DNA of 64,000 nt, from NCBI GenBank assembly GCA_015056565.1, contig SVGB01000004.1, forward strand, positions 118,078 through 182,077. The letters run 5' to 3'. A program made the translations under genes and the position numbers. Shown piece by piece: positions 28,419-37,448 of the stretch. The first letter of the stretch is position 1, and every line of letters starts with the position of its first letter. Below the pieces are notes generated by a model, which made no database searches, was not told the DNA's origin, and saw only the letters and a program-made list of their open reading frames with translations. This DNA is from Butyrivibrio sp. GTDB taxonomy: Bacteria; Bacillota; Clostridia; Lachnospirales; Lachnospiraceae.

Positions 28419-29096
28419 TTAGGAAGGAAGTTCATTTATAGAGTAGCCAACGCCCCTTGAAGCCTTGATCTCGCAGGTTGCGTCAAGGGATGTCAGTTTT
28501 TTTCTGAGGTTTGAAATGTATACCCACACAACGTTGATGTCTGCTTCTCCGTCTGCCCAGATCCTGTCCATGAAGGAATCTACAGAAATGATCCTGCCTG
28601 GAGAAGTCATCAGCATTTCCATCATCTGGAATTCTCTGCCAGATAAATGGAGGCTCTCATGATCAGGGGTTGTCAGCTCATAGCCTGCACGATTTAATGT
28701 GAGATTACCGCAGGTAAGGTTTGAGGGAGCAAAGTCCTCTTTTCGCCTCAGCATCGCCCTTACTCTTGCAAGGAGCTCGCCCATATCGAAGGGCTTTGGA
28801 AGGTAGTCGTCAGCGCCAAGGTCGAGACCTTTTATCCTGTCATCTACCTCTGTCTTGGCAGTAAGGAACAGCACAGGAGTAGACAAGCCTTTGTCTCTTA
28901 TCTTTTTAAGGACTTCCATTCCGTCCATGCCAGGCATCATGATGTCCAGGATTATTCCGTCGTAGTCGCCTGTCAGCGCATAGTCCAGGGCGTCAGTTCC
29001 GTTATATACAGCATCCACGGTGTAGTTGCTGTGCTTTAGGATGGCTACCAGGGCGTTTGACAGCTCTTTTTCATCGTCAGCTAAAAGAAGCTTCAT
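28419..29096 (-). CDS. OmpR-type response regulator
   Basis: 225 residues. The receiver has ADDEKELSNAL, phospho-acceptor Asp in LDIMMPGMDGMEVL (about residue 51) and LPKPFD, followed by a winged-helix DNA-binding domain ending KASRGVGYSINELPS. Start is ATG 29096 with AAGGAG upstream. It is the first gene of the leftward regulator-kinase pair, divergent from the DUF3810 gene. Confidence 0.95.
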   Translation of the reverse strand: MKLLLADDEKELSNALVAILKHSNYTVDAVYNGTDALDYALTGDYDGIILDIMMPGMDGMEVLKKIRDKGLSTPVLFLTAKTEVDDRIKGLDLGADDYLPKPFDMGELLARVRAMLRRKEDFAPSNLTCGNLTLNRAGYELTTPDHESLHLSGREFQMMEMLMTSPGRIISVDSFMDRIWADGEADINVVWVYISNLRKKLTSLDATCEIKASRGVGYSINELPS

Positions 29097-29190
29097 ATGT
29101 ATTCTCCTTGCGATATAATTAGATGTAGGTAAATTCTGAATTAATTTTACCAAATCCTTGGTTCAATATCTATTTGGAAAAGAGTATGAG

Positions 29191-30315
29191 ATGAAACGAT
29201 CATATTTCTTAAGAACAGTTGTAGCAATACTGCTTGGCATAAGCGTATTTTTAAATATGGCAGCATGGCTGTCACCAGAATTTTCAGATTTTTATACAGA
29301 CAATATCTTTCACAGGATAACAGAGCCCTACGCAAGACTTACCAGCAGAGCAGGGTTTTCTGTTGGGGAGATCATGCTGATAGTCTTTTTTGTTCTGGTG
29401 CTTATTTTTGTCATCTGCATTGTCATTGGAGCTTTTTTAAAGTTAAAGAAAGCTCTTTTTAAAAAAGAAATGGCAAGAGGCGGGTGTTTCATCAGATTCA
29501 TGGCGGTGTTTCTCTCTGCAGTACTACTTCTTATGACCCTTAACTGCTTCATTTTGTATCACTGCAGTCCTATCAGGGTTTCCAATGTACACAGGGATGA
29601 CTACACGGTAAAAGAGCTGGCGTTTCTTCGGGACTACATCGTTTCAAAGTGTAATGAACTGGCAGAGGAGATGCCAAGGGATGAGAAGGGAAATGTGATC
29701 TATGAGGGCGACATGGGCCAGGTGGCAAGAGCGTCTATGGAAAAGCTGTCAGCTCAGTACAAGAGGCTTGGGGGATTTTATACAACCCCTAAGGACCTGA
29801 CATTTTCAGGGTTTATGAGCCAGCAATACATGCAGGGCTACTACTTTCCTTTTTCCATGGAGGCCAATATCAACTCCATGATGTACATAATGAATAAGCC
29901 CTTTACCATGTGCCATGAACTGTCCCACACCCATGGATACATCTATGAGGATGAAGCGAATTTTCTGGGATTTCTTGGGTGTATAAATTCAGATGATGAG
30001 ATCTTTAATTATAGCGGATACTTGGGCGTTCTTGCCTATGTGAACAATGATTTTTACAACTCAGTTTCTGAGGAAGAATACAAAAGTCACGTGGCTATAT
30101 CCAGGAAAGTTAAGTATGACAGCCAGTTTCTTACGGATGAGGCCTGGGATGAGGTGGAAAAGAAAGCAGTTCTTGAGACAGAGACTGTGAAAAAGGCAGC
30201 GGATACCTTTATTGATACCAATCTTAAGGTCAACGGAGTTTCAAGCGGAAAGGCAAGCTACAGCCACGTTGTGGGGCTTCTTCTGGACTATTACAGCGAG
30301 AATCCGTATAATTAG
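29191..30315 (+). CDS. DUF3810 membrane protein with HExxH motif
   Basis: 374 residues. Three membrane helices (about 6-26, 50-75, 95-120) precede an extracytoplasmic domain with CHELSHTHGYIYEDEANFLGF near 240, an HExxH zinc-protease-like signature with downstream Glu residues typical of the DUF3810 family. Protease activity is not established. Start is ATG 29191; the longer TTG start at 29158 lies within sequence that should serve the divergent regulator. Its position next to a two-component system suggests a link with envelope signalling. Confidence 0.85.
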   Translation: MKRSYFLRTVVAILLGISVFLNMAAWLSPEFSDFYTDNIFHRITEPYARLTSRAGFSVGEIMLIVFFVLVLIFVICIVIGAFLKLKKALFKKEMARGGCFIRFMAVFLSAVLLLMTLNCFILYHCSPIRVSNVHRDDYTVKELAFLRDYIVSKCNELAEEMPRDEKGNVIYEGDMGQVARASMEKLSAQYKRLGGFYTTPKDLTFSGFMSQQYMQGYYFPFSMEANINSMMYIMNKPFTMCHELSHTHGYIYEDEANFLGFLGCINSDDEIFNYSGYLGVLAYVNNDFYNSVSEEEYKSHVAISRKVKYDSQFLTDEAWDEVEKKAVLETETVKKAADTFIDTNLKVNGVSSGKASYSHVVGLLLDYYSENPYN

Positions 30316-30343
30316 AGCTTGTTAAAGGATTTTTGGAGGAACA

Positions 30344-31108
30344 ATGACTAGGAAAAAGATTTTTTTACCAATAATTACGGGAGCTCTTATGCTCATGCTT
30401 ACTGCCTGCGGACCCTCTGATGAAAAGCTATCCGAGGCTGAGTCTGCAAGGAGCCTGCTTGTGGAAGCCAAAACAAACGCAGAAGAGACTTACCTTGATA
30501 TATCGGATGAGTCATTAAAGAGCGCTCTTGATGAGCTTTCAGAAAAGGAAGCAAAGATCGAAGCTCTTGAGTTTAAAAAGATGAATGACAAGAAAATAGA
30601 TGAAGTGCTTCCCACAATAAAGGAGCTTACTACACAGTATCAGGACCTTTATGGAAGCCTTTCGGATACTCTTAAGTCAGAGACTGAAGTAAAAGAGGAA
30701 AAAGAAAAGCACACTGCGATTTCAGTGTACTTTGTAAATAAGACAGGTTTAAATCTCACAGAGATTGTCCTTCATGATCTGACTACAGATGCTTATAGTG
30801 AGAACTATCTTGGAGATGGCGTTATTCTTGGAAACGGATATACGCTTATGGGAGTATCACTTGATACTTACAAGGACAGCAGTGAGTGGGAATTTGTCGT
30901 AACTGATGAAGCGGATACTGACCACGTCCTTACCTGCGATGACTTAAGAACGGTATCTGGTGATGAGCAGCCTGTATTTTTTACCTATGATGCTGCATCA
31001 GGAACTGGAAAAGCAAGCTTTACAGATGATCAGCAGGCTGAAGGAACTTCTCAGGAAAGCACAGAAGCCGTTCAGGAAGCCTCTGCAGAGGAATCAACAG
31101 GTGACTGA
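30344..31108 (+). CDS. Lipoprotein of unknown function
   Basis: 254 residues. The signal peptide ends in the lipobox LTAC (Cys near residue 22). The mature protein has a helical, Glu/Lys-rich region (about 25-120, coiled-coil like) then a beta-rich domain (SVYFVNKTGLNLTEIVLHDLTTD...WEFVVTDEADTD) and a Ser/Glu/Thr-rich tail. No catalytic motif is seen. It is 28 bp after the DUF3810 gene and abuts the convergent fur gene without a gap. Confidence 0.8.
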   Translation: MTRKKIFLPIITGALMLMLTACGPSDEKLSEAESARSLLVEAKTNAEETYLDISDESLKSALDELSEKEAKIEALEFKKMNDKKIDEVLPTIKELTTQYQDLYGSLSDTLKSETEVKEEKEKHTAISVYFVNKTGLNLTEIVLHDLTTDAYSENYLGDGVILGNGYTLMGVSLDTYKDSSEWEFVVTDEADTDHVLTCDDLRTVSGDEQPVFFTYDAASGTGKASFTDDQQAEGTSQESTEAVQEASAEESTGD

Positions 31109-31579
31109 TCACTTTTCTTTTCCCATGGACGCTTTGCATTTAGCACAGTAGCCATAGATCTCCAGCTGGTGTCCGGTTATCTGAAAGTCAGGAATGGTTC
31201 CCTCAAGGTCATGGGCAATATCGTGGAGGGGACAGGCTTTGATCGGGATCTTCACATGGCAGTTGAGGCATACTGCGTAGTGCTTGTGTGAATCTCTTTT
31301 GAGCTCGTAGACAGCATTGTCTTCTGTGGATAAAATGGACTTTACTACAACTCCAGCCTTTTCAAAGGCTAGGAGATTTCTGTAAACAGTTGAAAAAGCA
31401 TAAGTTTCTTTTACGCCATTTTTACTTAGTGCGTCAAAGATCTCTGCAGCCGATAATGGCTGTGAGGCAGAGTATAGGACTTTAAAGATGTCTATTCTCT
31501 GTCTCGTTTTTTTTATGGTTTCCGGGTAAAACTTATCAATTATTTCATCAAATGAACTTGCGTGTATTTTGCTGTTCAT
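31109..31579 (-). CDS. Fur-family metal-dependent repressor
   Basis: 156 residues. An N-terminal winged helix (PLSAAEIFDALSKNGVKETYAFSTVYRNL) is followed by a dimerisation and metal domain with two CxxC pairs (CLNCHVKIP and CAKCKA), the structural zinc site, and HKHYAVC. The subtype (Fur, Zur, PerR or Mn-sensing) cannot be read from sequence alone. It lies 18 bp downstream of a putative metal exporter on the same strand, preceded by a Fur-type palindrome (32521-32535), so it probably controls that operon and itself. Confidence 0.93.
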   Translation of the reverse strand: MNSKIHASSFDEIIDKFYPETIKKTRQRIDIFKVLYSASQPLSAAEIFDALSKNGVKETYAFSTVYRNLLAFEKAGVVVKSILSTEDNAVYELKRDSHKHYAVCLNCHVKIPIKACPLHDIAHDLEGTIPDFQITGHQLEIYGYCAKCKASMGKEK

Positions 31580-31597
31580 GTCTTTTCCTCTTATTTA

Positions 31598-32494
31598 TCA
31601 GAACGTGATACCAAAAAGATCTACAAGCATACCAGCTATAGTACCAATAAGGAACAATAGAATTGCGATATTGATGTTCTCTTTTTTCTCAGAATTAACC
31701 CTAAAGAGAACCAAAAGTCCAATACCTGCGCCTACGAAAAGGCCAGACATCATAGTTCCAAGTGTTATCATCTGATCCATGTAAAGGGTTGTGATAAGAA
31801 CTGATGGCGCACAGTTTGGAATAAGTCCGATAAGTCCTGCAAGGATGTGGCTTATTATAGGATTGGTCTTAAGAAGGATTGCAAGATTATCTTCTCCCAC
31901 AACTTCTATTATGGCGTTAAGAACAAGAGTAAGTCCCAGCACAAAAAGGAAGATGTGGAAGGTGTGGATAAATGCAGATTTGGCAATTCCAAGAAGTGAA
32001 GTGTCCTCATCATCGTCGCAGTGACAGCGCTCTTTTTCGCAGAGCTCAGAAATGCGGACAGGATCATCGATGGCTTTTCCTTTGGCTCTGTGGTGTGCGT
32101 GAACTATAAGGTCTATGATAAAGCCGGCTATTATACCTACAAGAGCCTTAAGCGCAAGGATCCTGATCATGGCTTGGACAGGGAACTGCTCTGATATAAG
32201 AAGAGGTATCATCTCGTCGGAGGTTGAAAGATAGATTGCGATGAGAGTACCCAGAGTGATGACACGACCGGCATACAGGTTTGAAGCCGCTGCTGAGAAA
32301 CCGCACTGAGGGAATATTCCGATCACACCACCAAGGAGCGGACCGAAGTGCTCCGTCTTTTGCACAACAGATTCTGTAAACTCTGCAGTCTTGTGCTCTA
32401 AGTATTCCATCAAAAGATAAGTAATAAACAAAAATGGAAGTATCTTAACTGAGTCGATCACTGCATCCAGTACAATATCTATAATAAGTTCCAT
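31598..32494 (-). CDS. Putative heavy-metal/manganese exporter (ArsP_2-like, 10 TM)
   Basis: 298 residues, about nine or ten membrane helices. Two inverted halves share the motifs GIFPQCGFSAAASNLYAGRVITLGTL and GLIPNCAPSVLITTLYMDQMITLGTM, each with a P-x-C pair probably on the transport path. A cytosolic loop (about 155-180) is metal-ligand rich (HAHHR, CEKERCHCDDDED). Members are annotated as arsenic efflux or putative manganese transporters. Start is ATG 32494 with AAGGAGG. Together with the following Fur-family gene it forms a metal-homeostasis operon. Confidence 0.85.
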   Translation of the reverse strand: MELIIDIVLDAVIDSVKILPFLFITYLLMEYLEHKTAEFTESVVQKTEHFGPLLGGVIGIFPQCGFSAAASNLYAGRVITLGTLIAIYLSTSDEMIPLLISEQFPVQAMIRILALKALVGIIAGFIIDLIVHAHHRAKGKAIDDPVRISELCEKERCHCDDDEDTSLLGIAKSAFIHTFHIFLFVLGLTLVLNAIIEVVGEDNLAILLKTNPIISHILAGLIGLIPNCAPSVLITTLYMDQMITLGTMMSGLFVGAGIGLLVLFRVNSEKKENINIAILLFLIGTIAGMLVDLFGITF

Positions 32495-32514
32495 GATTAC
32501 CTCCTTGGAGTTGT

Positions 32515-32536
32515 TGCAAATGCAAATCATTTGCAT
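32515..32536. promoter_or_regulatory. Fur-family operator, 7-1-7 palindrome
   Basis: TGCAAAT-C-ATTTGCA (32521-32535) is a perfect palindrome with the AAT-N-ATT centre shared by Fur, Zur and PerR boxes of Bacillus; flanking A/T extend it to 17 bp. A further half-site TGCAAAT (32515-32521) precedes it directly. It lies 26 bp before the exporter start codon. Confidence 0.65.
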
Positions 32537-32565
32537 CTGAATTAAGGGCAAAAAAATAAGCATTA

Positions 32566-32636
32566 AGCGGGTGATGGGAATCGAACCCACGTATCCAGCT
32601 TGGAAGGCTGGTGTTCTACCATTGAACTACACCCGC
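32566..32636 (-). tRNA. tRNA-Gly (anticodon TCC)
   Basis: Minus strand begins GCGGGTGTAGTTCAATGGTA and ends with the T-arm GTGGGTTCGATTCCCAT and acceptor CACCCGC. The anticodon loop CTTCCAA gives UCC. The acceptor stem is a perfect 7 bp; CCA is not encoded. Length 71 nt. Confidence 0.95.
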
Positions 32637-32655
32637 ATGGTGCTGACAAGATGTT

Positions 32656-32684
32656 ATTTTACTTAACTTTGTGTGGTATGTCAA
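32656..32684 (-). promoter_or_regulatory. tRNA-Gly promoter
   Basis: Minus strand TTGACA (plus 32679-32684), 17-bp spacer, TAAAAT (plus 32656-32661), 20 bp before the tRNA. Confidence 0.75.
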
Positions 32685-32748
32685 GGGCTTTTATGTTAAA
32701 CTTTTCATTGGTTTTTTGCAAAAGGTGATCAGCCAGAAAAAGAGCCAA

Positions 32749-32777
32749 TTGACAATAGAAATCAGCGGTGCTATCAT
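32749..32777 (+). promoter_or_regulatory. suf operon promoter
   Basis: Consensus -35 TTGACA (32749-32754), 17-bp spacer, -10 TATCAT (32772-32777), 84 bp before sufC. Divergent from the tRNA-Gly promoter. Confidence 0.75.
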
Positions 32778-32801
32778 TTTCCTACCAAGTTGCTAGGAAA
32801 A
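32777..32801. promoter_or_regulatory. Inverted repeat at the suf transcription start (candidate operator)
   Basis: Perfect TTTTCCTA (32777-32784) / TAGGAAAA (32794-32801) with a 9-bp centre, overlapping the end of the -10 box and the predicted start site. The position suits a repressor. An Rrf2/IscR-type iron-sulfur sensor would be the natural candidate but none is encoded in this window. Confidence 0.5.
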
Positions 32802-32860
32802 CATGGCAGCGCTAGTTTATGCATTTACTTAATTGTTTTTTATAAAGAAAGGAATTAAAC

Positions 32861-33616
32861 ATGTCAGAGCAGTCTTTGTTACAGGTAAAGGATTTATCAG
32901 TTTCTATTGATAATGAATTACCTATTCTTAATAACATCAATCTTGATATCAAGCAAGGCGAGACCCATGTACTTATGGGACCTAACGGCGCAGGTAAGTC
33001 AACACTTGGATTTTCCCTTATGGGCAATCCTCACTACTGCGTAACTGGTGGTCAGATCATCTTTGACGGTCAGGATATCACTGATATTTCTGCAGACAAA
33101 AGAGCTAAGGCAGGAATGTTCTTATCATTCCAGAACCCCTATGAAGTACCAGGAATCTCCATGGGAAGCTTCATCAGAAATGCATATCACGCTCAGACAG
33201 GTGCTCCTGTTAAGCTCCTTCAGTTCCAGAAGTCTCTTAAAGCTGCTATGGAACTTCTTTCTATGGATGAGTCTTATGCAGACAGAGATCTCAATGTGGG
33301 ATTTTCAGGCGGTGAGAAAAAGAAGGCAGAGATCCTTCAGCTTCTTATGATGAATCCTAAGTTTGCAATCCTTGATGAGACAGACTCAGGTCTTGACGTT
33401 GACGCTGTCCGCACAGTATCCAAGGGTATCGAGGAGTATCAGAAAAAGAAAGACGGAGCTCTTCTTATTATTACTCACAGCACCAAGATATTAGAGTCAC
33501 TTCACGTTGACTATACACATGTACTTGTAAAGGGAAGGATCGTCCACACAGGCGATGGAACACTTGTAGACGAGATCAACAAGAACGGATTTGAGAGATT
33601 CATAAAAGAGGATTAA
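32861..33616 (+). CDS. sufC: Fe-S cluster assembly ATPase SufC
   Basis: 251-residue ABC-type ATPase. Walker A GPNGAGKST near residue 46, signature FSGGEKKKAEILQ near residue 148, Walker B FAILDETDSGLDVD. It powers the SufBCD scaffold in the cytosol. AAAGGAA precedes the ATG. It is the first gene of sufC-sufB-sufD-sufS-sufU, the usual Firmicute order; the sufB start lies 1 base after the stop. Confidence 0.97.
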   Translation: MSEQSLLQVKDLSVSIDNELPILNNINLDIKQGETHVLMGPNGAGKSTLGFSLMGNPHYCVTGGQIIFDGQDITDISADKRAKAGMFLSFQNPYEVPGISMGSFIRNAYHAQTGAPVKLLQFQKSLKAAMELLSMDESYADRDLNVGFSGGEKKKAEILQLLMMNPKFAILDETDSGLDVDAVRTVSKGIEEYQKKKDGALLIITHSTKILESLHVDYTHVLVKGRIVHTGDGTLVDEINKNGFERFIKED

Positions 33617-33617
33617 C

Positions 33618-35030
33618 ATGAGCGACAACAAGCAGATAGTGGCAGATATTGACCACAGCTTATACGATTTTAAAGATATAGAAAATGAAAAAGACTTCTA
33701 CAGAATGGAAGAAGGTCTTACCAAGGAGACTGTACTTAAGGTCTCTGAGGAAAAGAATGATCCTGAATGGATGAGAGACTTTAGGCTGGAGTGCTTAAAG
33801 CTCTATAACGAGATCGAGATGCCAAACTGGGGACCAAGCATTGAGGGTCTTGATATGGACAAGATCTCTTCCTATGTAAGACACAAATCTGACATGAAAG
33901 GAAAGTGGGAGGACGTTCCTGAGGACATCAAGAACACCTTCGAAAAGCTGGGAATCCCACAGGCAGAGAGAGAGTCTCTGGCAGGTGTTGGTGCCCAGTA
34001 CGACTCAGAGCTTGTTTATCACAACGTAAAGGATGAGGTTGCTGCCCAGGGCGTAATTTACACAGACCTTGAGAGTGCACTTAGAAGTGAGTACGCAGAC
34101 ATGATAAAGTCTCACTTCATGAAGCTTGTACCTCCAACAGACCACAAATTTGCAGCGCTTCATGGAGCCGTATGGTCAGGAGGATCCTTTGTATATGTGC
34201 CCAAGAACGTAAAGGTCGAGATTCCTCTTCAGTCATACTTCAGACTTAATGCTGCAGGTGCAGGACAATTTGAGCACACACTTATCATTGTCGATGAAGG
34301 CGCAGATCTTCACTTTATTGAAGGATGCTCTGCTCCAAAATATAACGTTGCAAACCTTCATGCTGGCTGCGTTGAGCTGTATGTAGCAAAAAATGCCAGA
34401 CTTCGCTATTCAACAATTGAGAACTGGTCAAAGAACATGTACAACTTAAATACAAAGAGGGCTCTTGTTGAGGAGAACGGTATCATGGAGTGGGTTTCAG
34501 GCTCTTTTGGCTCCCACACATCTTATCTGTATCCTATGACGATCCTTAAGGGAAATGGTTCCAAGATGGAATTTACAGGAATCACCTTTGCTGGAAAGGG
34601 TCAGAATCTGGACACTGGAGCCAAGGTAGTACATCAGGGTGAGAGGACATCTTCTGTTATCAACACCAAGTCCATTTCAAAGGACGGCGGAATCGGTACT
34701 TACAGAAGCAGTGTTACCATCCAGAGCACAGCGAAAAAAGCCAAGGCTTCTGTATCCTGTGATTCATTGATGCTTGACAGTATCTCAAGGGCAGATACGA
34801 TCCCTGGAATGGACATCAGAACAAACGATGCAGATGTTGGACATGAGGCGAAGATCGGAAGGATCAGCGACGAGGCTATTTTCTATCTTATGAGCAGAGG
34901 TATCAGCGAAGAGGATGCCAAGGCAATGATCGTCAGCGGCTTTGCAAACCCTGTATCCAAGGAGCTGCCGCTTGAATATGCAGTAGAGATGAACAACCTG
35001 ATCAAGCTCGAGATGAGCGGAAACGGCTGA
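33618..35030 (+). CDS. sufB: Fe-S cluster scaffold SufB
   Basis: 470-residue SufB, normal length. Family motifs seen are GAVWSGGSFVYVPKNVKVEIPLQSYFR, YSTIENWSKNMYNLNTKRA, DTGAKVVHQGERTSS and the C-terminal DADVGHEAKIGRISDEAIFYLMSRG. It forms the right-handed beta-helix core of the SufBC2D scaffold on which clusters are built. Confidence 0.97.
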   Translation: MSDNKQIVADIDHSLYDFKDIENEKDFYRMEEGLTKETVLKVSEEKNDPEWMRDFRLECLKLYNEIEMPNWGPSIEGLDMDKISSYVRHKSDMKGKWEDVPEDIKNTFEKLGIPQAERESLAGVGAQYDSELVYHNVKDEVAAQGVIYTDLESALRSEYADMIKSHFMKLVPPTDHKFAALHGAVWSGGSFVYVPKNVKVEIPLQSYFRLNAAGAGQFEHTLIIVDEGADLHFIEGCSAPKYNVANLHAGCVELYVAKNARLRYSTIENWSKNMYNLNTKRALVEENGIMEWVSGSFGSHTSYLYPMTILKGNGSKMEFTGITFAGKGQNLDTGAKVVHQGERTSSVINTKSISKDGGIGTYRSSVTIQSTAKKAKASVSCDSLMLDSISRADTIPGMDIRTNDADVGHEAKIGRISDEAIFYLMSRGISEEDAKAMIVSGFANPVSKELPLEYAVEMNNLIKLEMSGNG

Positions 35031-35041
35031 TAAGAGGACAG

Positions 35042-36211
35042 ATGATGAGTAAGGATTTAAATATGAAAGTCAATGTTCTGCCAGTTACCACTTACAATTT
35101 TCTTCATGTAAATGACGGCAGACTTGAGATAAAAGACATCGAATTACAAAAGATTGTTTCTTCGAAAGCAGGAATTCCTTCGGGAGTGACTCTTAAAGAG
35201 GGTGTTTCATTTGACGAGGCAGGAGAGGTCTTCAGAGCTAACAAGGACAGGATCCTTGCATTAAAGGAAGAGATGGTAAGCCCTAACTGCGAAACAGCCA
35301 AAAGAGATGAGAGCCAGCCCATAAGAACCGGAATGGGAGCTGATGTTGACAAGCTCTTTTTGGAAAATGGTGGTACCTGTGATGTTTATACAGTAGAAGA
35401 AAATGCTAAAGTTGCAGAGCCCATTGTTTTAAGACAGGATCTTGAGGATGGTTTTACCGGTATTGGCAGTCAAGTCATCCATGCGAAAAAAGGGTCAGAG
35501 GTGACAGTTGTCATGGCATATTCCTCTGAGAGCAGCGCCTCAGGATTTTTAGGGGTAAGTACCAGACTTCTAGCAGAGGAAAATGCAACAATAAATCTTG
35601 TTAAGGTTCAGCTTCTTGGAAATGGCTATGTTCACTTCGATGATATCGGAGGAGCATGTCTTAAGGGCGGAAAGATCAACATGACAACCCTTGAGCTTGG
35701 CGGAAAAGAGGCATTTAACGGAGCATATATAAACCTTTCTGAGAAAGAAGCTGCCCTTAGCAGCAATCTTGGATATCTTTCAAGGGACGACCACAGTCTT
35801 GATATGAACTATGTGGCTGATCAGAGGGGAAAAAAGACAGAGGCTTCTATGCAGTTTAAGGGAGTCCTTATGGGAACTGCAAAAAAGACCTTAAGGGATA
35901 CTCTTGATTTTAAGACCGGAAGCTCGGGATCTGTTGGAGATGAGCAGGAGGATGCACTTCTTCTTTCTGAGAATGTTGTAAACCGCACAATGCCAGTTAT
36001 CCTTTGCCAGGAAGAGGATGTAGAGGGAAGACACGGAGCAACTATCGGTCAGCTTGGTGAAGATCTTCTTTTCTATATGCAGACAAGAGGCATTGATGAG
36101 GAAGAAGCCAAGAGGATCATGATAAAGGCCCGTCTTGAGAGTGTTGCAAGGCTTATTCCTGACGAGGAGATAAAACAGCTTGCGATCTATTATATTCAGC
36201 AGATAGTATGA
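35042..36211 (+). CDS. sufD: Fe-S cluster scaffold subunit SufD
   Basis: 389-residue SufB paralogue. It has AYSSESSASGFLGVSTRLLAEENA, FKGVLMGTAKKTLRDTLDFKTGSSGSVGDEQEDALLLSENVVNRTMPVILCQEEDVEGRHGATIGQL and the tail ARLESVARLIPD. The N-terminal half is divergent, as usual for SufD. AGAGGAC lies just before; two adjacent ATGs (35042, 35045) are possible starts. It follows sufB by 11 bp. Confidence 0.93.
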   Translation: MMSKDLNMKVNVLPVTTYNFLHVNDGRLEIKDIELQKIVSSKAGIPSGVTLKEGVSFDEAGEVFRANKDRILALKEEMVSPNCETAKRDESQPIRTGMGADVDKLFLENGGTCDVYTVEENAKVAEPIVLRQDLEDGFTGIGSQVIHAKKGSEVTVVMAYSSESSASGFLGVSTRLLAEENATINLVKVQLLGNGYVHFDDIGGACLKGGKINMTTLELGGKEAFNGAYINLSEKEAALSSNLGYLSRDDHSLDMNYVADQRGKKTEASMQFKGVLMGTAKKTLRDTLDFKTGSSGSVGDEQEDALLLSENVVNRTMPVILCQEEDVEGRHGATIGQLGEDLLFYMQTRGIDEEEAKRIMIKARLESVARLIPDEEIKQLAIYYIQQIV

Positions 36212-36227
36212 TTTTTAAGGAGAACTA

Positions 36228-37448
36228 ATGAAGACACCATCAGAGTGCCGCGAGGATTTTGACATATTAAAATCCGGCGAGTATGTATATTTTGATAATG
36301 CAGCTACAAGCCAAAGACCCAGGCAGGTTTTGGACGCTGTTTCTGAATTTTATAAGACCACAAACGCCAATCCTTTGAGGGGGTTGTATGATTGGAGTAT
36401 GGGTGCCACAGAGCGCTATGAGAGCGCAAGAAAGACAGTGGCTGATTTTATTGGTGCAAAGGCTCCGGAAGAGATCATTTTTACAAGGAACACTACAGAG
36501 TCAATAAACCTGGTAGCATACAGCTACGGACTTGATAATGTAAAAGAGGGCGATGAGATCGTCATAACAGTCATGGAGCACCACAGCAACATGCTTCCAT
36601 GGCAGATGGTGGCAAAGAAAAACAAGGCAAAGCTTATTTACCTTGAGCCTGATGAAGAGGGCGTGATCTCAAGGCAGGAGTACACTTCCAAAATTACAGA
36701 TAAGACAAAGATTGTGGCAATTGGCCATGTTTCAAATGTTATGGGCGTTACCAATCCGGTAAAAGAGATTACTGAATATGCCCATTCTAAAGGGGCAATT
36801 GTAGTAGTGGACGGTGCCCAGTCTGCTCCACATATGAAGGTGGATGTACAGGATATAGGTTGTGACTTTTTTGCTTTCTCTGGCCATAAGATGTTAGCCC
36901 CTATGGGAATTGGTGCTCTATATGGAAGAAAAGAGCTACTTGAGAACATGCAGCCATTTCTTACAGGTGGCGAGATGATCGAGTACGTAACAAGAGAAGA
37001 TGCAACCTATGCAGAGCTTCCTCACAAATTTGAGGCAGGCACAGTAAACGCTGGAGATGCAGTTGGACTTGAGGCTGCTATCAAATATATAGAAGAAATA
37101 GGATTTGAGGCTATTGAAAAACAGGAGCAGAAGCTCACAGCTCTTTTGATGGAAGGTCTTGCTAAACTTCCATATATCAAGGTATATGGATCCAAGGATC
37201 CAAATAAGCACTGCGGTATTGTCACATTTACAATGGATGGGGTGCATCCACACGACCTGTCATCTGTACTTAATGATGACAAGGTCTGCATCAGAGCCGG
37301 ACATCACTGTGCTCAGCCCCTTATGCAGTTTATTGGAGCAGGCTCCACAGCAAGAGCAAGTGTGTACTTTTATAATACCGAAGAAGAGGTTAAAATATTC
37401 CTAGACAAGCTTTCAAAAGTCAGGGAGGTAATGGGCTATGGAGCTTAA
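36228..37448 (+). CDS. sufS: Cysteine desulfurase SufS
   Basis: 406-residue PLP enzyme (class V aminotransferase fold, group II desulfurase) that supplies sulfur from cysteine. It has YFDNAATSQRPRQVLDA, VMEHHSNMLPWQ, DGAQSAPHMKVDV and the PLP lysine in FFAFSGHKMLAPMGIG. The catalytic Cys lies in IRAGHHCAQPLM near residue 364. The gene overlaps sufU by 11 bases, suggesting coupled production of donor and acceptor. Confidence 0.96.
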   Translation: MKTPSECREDFDILKSGEYVYFDNAATSQRPRQVLDAVSEFYKTTNANPLRGLYDWSMGATERYESARKTVADFIGAKAPEEIIFTRNTTESINLVAYSYGLDNVKEGDEIVITVMEHHSNMLPWQMVAKKNKAKLIYLEPDEEGVISRQEYTSKITDKTKIVAIGHVSNVMGVTNPVKEITEYAHSKGAIVVVDGAQSAPHMKVDVQDIGCDFFAFSGHKMLAPMGIGALYGRKELLENMQPFLTGGEMIEYVTREDATYAELPHKFEAGTVNAGDAVGLEAAIKYIEEIGFEAIEKQEQKLTALLMEGLAKLPYIKVYGSKDPNKHCGIVTFTMDGVHPHDLSSVLNDDKVCIRAGHHCAQPLMQFIGAGSTARASVYFYNTEEEVKIFLDKLSKVREVMGYGA

